Below, piece after piece: positions 32,534 through 36,974 of a DNA stretch of 36,974 nucleotides. Location of the stretch: the NCBI GenBank assembly GCA_016209985.1, contig JACQVB010000132.1, positions 1-36,974 of the forward strand, read 5' to 3'. The stretch comes from Gemmatimonadota bacterium. Its GTDB lineage: Bacteria; Gemmatimonadota; Gemmatimonadetes; Gemmatimonadales; GWC2-71-9. The notes beneath the pieces were generated by a model, which saw only the letters and a list, made by a program, of their open reading frames with translations, ran no database searches and had not been told where the DNA came from. Position 1 is the first letter of the stretch. The number at the start of each line of letters is the position of its first letter. The translations under genes and the position numbers were made by a program.

Positions 32534-33196
32534 ATGCCCAAGATTCGAATCCTGATCGGCGATCACCGGGGTGTAGTCCGCGCCGGCCTCAAGCTCCTCA
32601 TTGACAACGAGCCGGATATGGAGGTCGTGGCCGAAGCGGAGGACGGTATCGCAGCGGTGAAGCTGGCCGGCCGCCTCAAGCCGGATATCGCGCTGGTGGA
32701 TCTGAGCATGCCACGCATGCGCGGCCTCCAGGTAATCGACCAGATCCTGCAACTGAGTCCCCATAGCCGAGTCGTGATCTTCACGGCTTATGAGGATCCC
32801 GTCTACGTGGCCCCCGCCCTCGCGGCCGGTGCGGTGGCGTACCTGGTGAAGAGCATAGCCGCGAGCGATTTCTTGTCGGCCATTCGCGCGGTACATACCG
32901 GCGCGACCCTGATCTATCTCGATGCGGCCCACGGAGGGGTGCGCCGGGTGGTCGAAGCGGCGCAGTCCAGCAGGACCGCGAACCCAGCGGGGCGGGCACG
33001 TTTGAGTAGTCGTGAACGCGAAGTGCTGGCCATGGTTGCGCGCGGGTTTACCCACCGCGAAATCGCACGCAAGCTCGGGATCGAGCCCAAGACGGTGGAG
33101 ACCTATCGGTCCCGTCTGGGCCAGAAGCTCAGAATCCACACCCGGGCCGAGCTGGTTCGGTTCGCCATCGATATGGGACTTCTGGCCACCGGGTAG
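32534..33196 (+). CDS. NarL/LuxR-type response regulator with altered acidic pocket
   Basis: 220 residues. The N-terminal receiver domain has the phospho-acceptor Asp in DIALVDLSMP, the conserved Thr in IFTAY and Lys in LVKS. The acidic pair near the N-terminus, usually DD or ED before the His, is here G-D-H (ILIGDHRG), so one Mg-binding residue is missing. The C-terminal LuxR helix-turn-helix is intact (LSSREREVLAMVARGFTHREIA, split as LSSREREVL and THREIARKLGI, KTVETYRSRL). ATG at 32534 follows AGGTGGG; a GTG at 32528 is also possible. No kinase is adjacent. It sits upstream of the chemosensory genes but is separated by 223 bp. Confidence 0.87.
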   Translation: MPKIRILIGDHRGVVRAGLKLLIDNEPDMEVVAEAEDGIAAVKLAGRLKPDIALVDLSMPRMRGLQVIDQILQLSPHSRVVIFTAYEDPVYVAPALAAGAVAYLVKSIAASDFLSAIRAVHTGATLIYLDAAHGGVRRVVEAAQSSRTANPAGRARLSSREREVLAMVARGFTHREIARKLGIEPKTVETYRSRLGQKLRIHTRAELVRFAIDMGLLATG

Positions 33197-33419
33197 TCGC
33201 GGTTCACCGGGCCGTGAAACCGCAGGTTCGGCAAGGCCCGGAATGGGGCAACCCGGTTCATGTAGCGCTTTTCCCTACAAGTACCCGCTTTTGTCGGGGA
33301 CTTCCCGACTAGCCCGAATATCTCACGAACCCATAGTTGGGTCCTGTCTCACGAGAATAGCACGGTAAGTCGGTCGCTCTCTCGCCCGGCTGTCCCTTCA
33401 GCGCCTGACCAATACGAAA

Positions 33420-33926
33420 ATGACACCTGTCGAAGCCGTGGACGCACCGCTGTCCCTGCTGGTCTTTCTTCTGGAGAGTGAGCGCTTCGGGTTGAAGGCC
33501 GAAGTCGTCCGCGAGGTCGTCCGGGCGGTAGCCGTGGCACCGCTCCCCAAAGCCCCAGCAATCGTCGAGGGCGTCATCAACTTCCGCGGCTCCGTCGTAC
33601 CGGTGCTGGACATTCGGCGACGGTTCGGATTGCCGCCCAAGGCCGTCGCACCGAACCAGCACCTGCTGATCGCACGGGCGGGGCCTCGAGTCGTCGCCTT
33701 GCGGGTCGATCGCGCGATCGACCTGGTGAGCGTGCCTCAGGACGCGATCGAGTCGGCATCGGCGGCTCCGGGTGCCGAGTACGTCAAAGGGATTGCAAAG
33801 CTGCCCGACGGCTTGCTGGTGATTCACGACCTGGAGCGGTTCCTCAGCCTGGATGAAGCCGAAAAGCTGGATGCGGCCGGAGCGTCGCGGGGCGGTCGCG
33901 CACCCGGGGGGAGAAAGCAGCGATGA
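33420..33926 (+). CDS. CheW-like coupling protein (WspB-like position)
   Basis: 168 residues with a full CheW domain: ERFGLKAEVVREVV, INFRGSVVPVLDIRRRFG and a closing IHDLERFLSL. It links a chemoreceptor to its CheA kinase. A basic Gly/Arg-rich tail ends the protein. It is first of four coupled genes (ATGA overlap with the CheR gene). The order CheW, CheR-TPR, CheW, MCP matches the content of Wsp-type surface-sensing clusters. No Shine-Dalgarno is obvious before the ATG. Confidence 0.9.
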   Translation: MTPVEAVDAPLSLLVFLLESERFGLKAEVVREVVRAVAVAPLPKAPAIVEGVINFRGSVVPVLDIRRRFGLPPKAVAPNQHLLIARAGPRVVALRVDRAIDLVSVPQDAIESASAAPGAEYVKGIAKLPDGLLVIHDLERFLSLDEAEKLDAAGASRGGRAPGGRKQR

Positions 33927-35377
33927 GCTCGGGCGCGGTGCTTCCGGGCGAACTGCTGCAAGCGGCGGCGACGTATGTCCGCCGGCGCACGGGGCTGGTC
34001 TTCAAGGATAGTCGACGGTCCGCCTTGGAGCGCGCCCTGGTCAGAGGAATGCGCGGTGCCAAGGCAGGCGGTCCGGAGGTCTACCTCGCTCGCCTCGATG
34101 GGGAGCCGGGCTTGCTCGACGAGCTGGTGGCGGAGATCACCGTTGGAGAGACCTACTTCTTTCGTGAGCCCCAGCAGCTGGAGGTGATCGAGAGGGAGAT
34201 TCTTCCGGCCCTGCTGGAGCAGCGGCCTCAAACCCGTCGCCTGCGCATATGGTGTGCCGGGTGTGCCAGCGGCGAAGAACCTTACACTCTGGCGATCCTC
34301 TTGCGGCAGATGGGACTGGACCGTGAGGCAACCATCGTGGGCACCGATCTCTCCCGGGTGGCGTTGGCCAAGGCCAGGCGGGCGCGCTACACCCGCTGGT
34401 CCCTCCGCGCAGCGCGCGACGAGATGGTCGCGCGCTATTTCGAGCGGATGGGCGACCAGTTCGAGCTCGCGCCGGCAGTGCGTGCGGCGGTTGAGTTCCG
34501 CTATCTGAACCTCGCGGAAGACACCTACCCCTCTCTCCCAACGGGGGTCTGGGGGATGGACCTGATCCTGTGTCGCAACGTGCTGATCTACTTCGACGCC
34601 GACACGGTGGCGCGCGTGGCGCGGCGGCTGGTGGATTCCCTTTCCGACGGCGGCTGGCTCCTCCTCGGTGCCTCCGATCCCTTGATTGCCGACCTCGTTC
34701 CCTGCGAGGTCGTGGTCACCGGTGCTGGACTAACGTACCGGCGACGGGGGGCACCGGTGCCTTCCCCCGCGCCTCTGCCGTGGGCGCACCGGCCCGCACC
34801 GGCCGAAGTTCCCGGACCCGAGCAGCCGCGTGCGGTCCCGTCACCCTCCGAATTGCGCGTTCCGCCGAAGCCGGATGTGGCTGAGGAGGCGGTCCGAAGC
34901 TACGCGGCCCGTGACTACGTTCGGGCGGCCGAGTTGGCGGGCCGGATGCTGGCCCAGGACGGCAGCGATTCCACGCTGTGGGTAGTGCTGGTGCGGGCGC
35001 ACGCCAATCGCGGGGAGCTCTCCGAGGCAGGGCGGGCCTGCGCCGCGGCGCTTGACCGCCACCCGACGATGGCAGAGCTCGTCTATCTCCACGCGGTGCT
35101 CTTGAGCGAGGCGGGGCGCCATGCCGAAGCGGCCGTGGCGGCTCGCCGGGCGCTCTACCTGGACCGGCAGCTCGTGGTGGCGCACCTGGCCCTCGGGCGC
35201 GCGCTGACGCGCATGGGCGACAGCGAGGGATCGCGTCGGGCATACGGCAACGCAGAGCGGCTCCTGGCTGCGATGCCGTCCGGTGCGTTGGTGCCCGCCG
35301 CGGACGGGGAGCCTGCCGGGCGTCTGGCCGAGATTGTGCGGGTCCAGCTCCAACTCTTGGGTGAGGTGCCGGCCTGA
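33923..35377 (+). CDS. CheR methyltransferase with C-terminal TPR domain (WspC-like)
   Basis: 484 residues. Residues 1-270 are a CheR methyltransferase: an N-terminal helical part, TYFFRE, the SAM-binding CAGCASGEEPYTLAI, and NVLIYFD. It should methylate receptor glutamates. A Pro-rich linker (about 275-315) leads to a helical C-terminal region with tetratricopeptide-like repeats (for example AEAAVAARRALYLDRQLVVA and LGRALTRMGDSEGSRRAYG). CheR with a TPR tail is typical of WspC and similar alternative systems. It overlaps both CheW genes (ATGA and TGATG). Confidence 0.92.
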   Translation: MSSGAVLPGELLQAAATYVRRRTGLVFKDSRRSALERALVRGMRGAKAGGPEVYLARLDGEPGLLDELVAEITVGETYFFREPQQLEVIEREILPALLEQRPQTRRLRIWCAGCASGEEPYTLAILLRQMGLDREATIVGTDLSRVALAKARRARYTRWSLRAARDEMVARYFERMGDQFELAPAVRAAVEFRYLNLAEDTYPSLPTGVWGMDLILCRNVLIYFDADTVARVARRLVDSLSDGGWLLLGASDPLIADLVPCEVVVTGAGLTYRRRGAPVPSPAPLPWAHRPAPAEVPGPEQPRAVPSPSELRVPPKPDVAEEAVRSYAARDYVRAAELAGRMLAQDGSDSTLWVVLVRAHANRGELSEAGRACAAALDRHPTMAELVYLHAVLLSEAGRHAEAAVAARRALYLDRQLVVAHLALGRALTRMGDSEGSRRAYGNAERLLAAMPSGALVPAADGEPAGRLAEIVRVQLQLLGEVPA

Positions 35378-35970
35378 TGGCTAAGCCAGCCTCTCCAACG
35401 CGCGGTTCGGTGGACTGGGCCGAGATTCGGCGGCGCGTCGAAGCAGCGGGTGAGGCAATCGCCGGAGGGGTCGAGTCCTCTCCGGAGCGTGTTCGAGAAG
35501 TGCTGGAGGAACGCGCCCGGAGATTGGCGCGGCCGGCCACGCCACCGCCGGCAGGAGGCACGCTCGAGGTCATCACCTTCGCGCTGGCGAATGAGGTCTA
35601 CGCAATCGAGTCGAGATACGTCGTTGAAGTGTTCCGCCTGACAGAGCTGTCTCCGCTCCCCGGGGCCGTGCCGCCGGTGTTTGGCGTCACGGCATGGCGG
35701 GGCGAGCTGTTGGTGATCCTCGACCTCCGCCGGGTGTTGGGGATTTCCGCGGCGACCCTCAACGATCTGGGCCGCGTGATCGTGCTGGGCGAGGAGCGGC
35801 CGGCCTTCGGGATCCTGGCCGATGCCGTGCGGGAGGTGGCCACCTTGCCGGCGTCGGAGGTGCACCCCGCGCCGGAAGGCGTCGCCGCGAACCGGGAGTA
35901 CCTGTGGGGTGTCACCCGTTCCGCGACTCTCGTTCTGAACGCTACGAAACTGCTGCAACTCCACGGTTGA
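35377..35970 (+). CDS. CheW-like protein with N-terminal extension (WspD-like)
   Basis: 197 residues. About 60 N-terminal residues are helical (WAEIRRRVEAAGEAI, SPERVREVLEERARRLA), a feature of WspD-type coupling proteins. A CheW domain follows (VITFALANEVYAIE, VFGVTAWRGELLVILDLRRVLG, LNATKLLQLHG). It starts inside the CheR stop (TGATG) and is followed by the receptor gene after 12 bp with GGGGGAGG upstream. Two different CheW proteins in one cluster suggest a structural role in the receptor array. Confidence 0.9.
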   Translation: MAKPASPTRGSVDWAEIRRRVEAAGEAIAGGVESSPERVREVLEERARRLARPATPPPAGGTLEVITFALANEVYAIESRYVVEVFRLTELSPLPGAVPPVFGVTAWRGELLVILDLRRVLGISAATLNDLGRVIVLGEERPAFGILADAVREVATLPASEVHPAPEGVAANREYLWGVTRSATLVLNATKLLQLHG

Positions 35971-35982
35971 CGGGGGAGGAAC

Positions 35983-36974
35983 ATGCACTGGACAGTGAGT
36001 CGGCGGATCGCGGCGGGGTTCGCCCTGGGCCTCGGCTTGGTCGTGGTGGTCGCTGTAGTGGGGGTGATTGCGCTGAGCGGTTCCTCCAAGGCCTACCGAG
36101 CTGCCGTGGATTACCAGCGCTCCGTGTTACTGCCCGGGGTTCGGGCAGAGTCCGATTTTCGCCGTGCCACCCGTGACCTCCTGGAGTACCTGGTGCTGTC
36201 GCAGGACGACGATCTCCGGAGCATGGACAGCGTCCTCGGCGCTACTCGCGGCTACCTGGCGCAGGCGCGGAGCGCCGCTCGAGATGACGCGGGCCGGGCA
36301 GATTGGGCCCAGGCGGAAGGAGACCTCGCCGCATGGGAGCGCGTGGCGCGGGAAGCCGTCGGCGCGGCACGCGCCAACCGCCGGGCGGAAGCGATACGCA
36401 TTCGAGACACCCGCGCTGCTGCCGCGCGAGCGACGACCCGGCAAACGATGGAACGTGGAGTGGCGCGGGCGCAGGACGCAACCGACACCGCTGTGAACGC
36501 CGCGGCGCGCACCACCGAGTGGATGCGAGCGGTGCTGCTCCTCGGAGGCCTGTTCGCGCTGGCCGCGGGTGCCGTCTCGGCCGTATTCCTGAACCGCGCG
36601 GTCAGTGGCCCGTTGCGGGAGAGCACGGGCGTGCTCGCTTCGAGTGCGGCCGAGATTCTGGCGGCGACGACGCAGCAGGCGTCAGGGGCGAGCGAGTCGG
36701 CGGCGGCGGTGACGGAAACGGTCACCACAGTGGATGAGGTGGCGCAGACGGCGGAGCAAGCGGCGCAGCGGGCCAACTCGGTTGCGGAATCGGCCCAGCG
36801 GGCCGCGGAGATCGGCATGGCGGGCCGCAAGGCGGTGGAAGACTCCACCGCGGCGACGGCGGCGGTGAAGGAGCAGGTGGAGTCGATTTCGGAGAGCAAT
36901 CTGGCGTTGGCCGAGCAAGCGCCGGCGATCGGGGAGATAATCGCGACGGTGAACGACATTGCGGAGCAGACTAA
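35983..36974 (+). CDS. Methyl-accepting chemotaxis protein, truncated by window end
   Basis: 330 residues are visible and the frame runs off the right edge without a stop. TM1 lies near residues 9-34, a roughly 140-residue helical periplasmic domain (four-helix-bundle type) follows, then TM2 near residues 177-199 and a short HAMP-like stretch (NRAVSGPLRES). The cytoplasmic part has the Ala/Gln/Glu heptads of a signalling domain with likely methylation sites (AATTQQASGASESAAAVTET) and reaches NDIAEQT, just before the conserved hairpin tip. GGGGGAGG precedes the ATG. It is WspA-like by context. A CheA and CheB are expected beyond the window. Confidence 0.92.
   Translation, partial: MHWTVSRRIAAGFALGLGLVVVVAVVGVIALSGSSKAYRAAVDYQRSVLLPGVRAESDFRRATRDLLEYLVLSQDDDLRSMDSVLGATRGYLAQARSAARDDAGRADWAQAEGDLAAWERVAREAVGAARANRRAEAIRIRDTRAAAARATTRQTMERGVARAQDATDTAVNAAARTTEWMRAVLLLGGLFALAAGAVSAVFLNRAVSGPLRESTGVLASSAAEILAATTQQASGASESAAAVTETVTTVDEVAQTAEQAAQRANSVAESAQRAAEIGMAGRKAVEDSTAATAAVKEQVESISESNLALAEQAPAIGEIIATVNDIAEQT

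Overview
The window reads as a GC-rich chromosomal segment from a Gram-negative bacterium with a respiratory life style dominated by c-type cytochromes. Gemmatimonadota, or a similar soil or sediment lineage, is my best guess; this rests on overall gene style only and no marker gene is present. I count about 75 c-heme attachment motifs (74 CXXCH and one CX4CH) in 14 proteins between positions 342 and 26812.

Left arm, plus strand (1-12198): the end of an unrecognised membrane protein; a decaheme MtrA/DmsE-type cytochrome and an MtrB/PioB-type outer-membrane barrel (342-3705); three similar monoheme cytochromes c (3853-5058); then a tightly coupled six-gene operon (5265-12198). That operon encodes a Rieske-fold protein lacking all four iron-sulfur ligands, a cytochrome b lacking the PEWY motif, membrane cytochromes with 9, 18 and 11 hemes, and a five-helix cytochrome b. 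This is the most unusual system in the window: a bc-like core that appears to have lost the Q cycle and been joined to 38 c-hemes.

Right arm, minus strand (26142-12310): a canonical Rieske/cytochrome b-c fusion pair (26142-24179); an Act/Qrc-like quinone oxidoreductase cluster (23554-16703: monoheme c, pentaheme c, small protein, molybdopterin-type subunit, four-cluster ferredoxin, NrfD-type membrane subunit, tetraheme c); a diheme lipoprotein with a PepSY-like tail; and a second decaheme/MtrB-type pair (15578-12310). The arms converge on a shared terminator at 12264-12285. A plausible route is quinol pool to inner-membrane complexes to small periplasmic cytochromes to the two decaheme/porin conduits to the outside, or the reverse for an iron oxidiser. 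The sequence does not fix the direction.

From 26306 rightward the content changes: a cytochrome c'-like lipoprotein, a response regulator with a Cys-rich tail, the glyoxylate shunt genes (malate synthase, isocitrate lyase) separated by a mobile-looking repeat, a DUF433/DUF5615 toxin-antitoxin pair, a small HTH-like protein, a NarL-type regulator, and the start of a Wsp-like chemosensory operon (CheW, CheR-TPR, CheW, MCP) that runs off the end of the window. I saw no tRNA, rRNA, CRISPR array or transposase.
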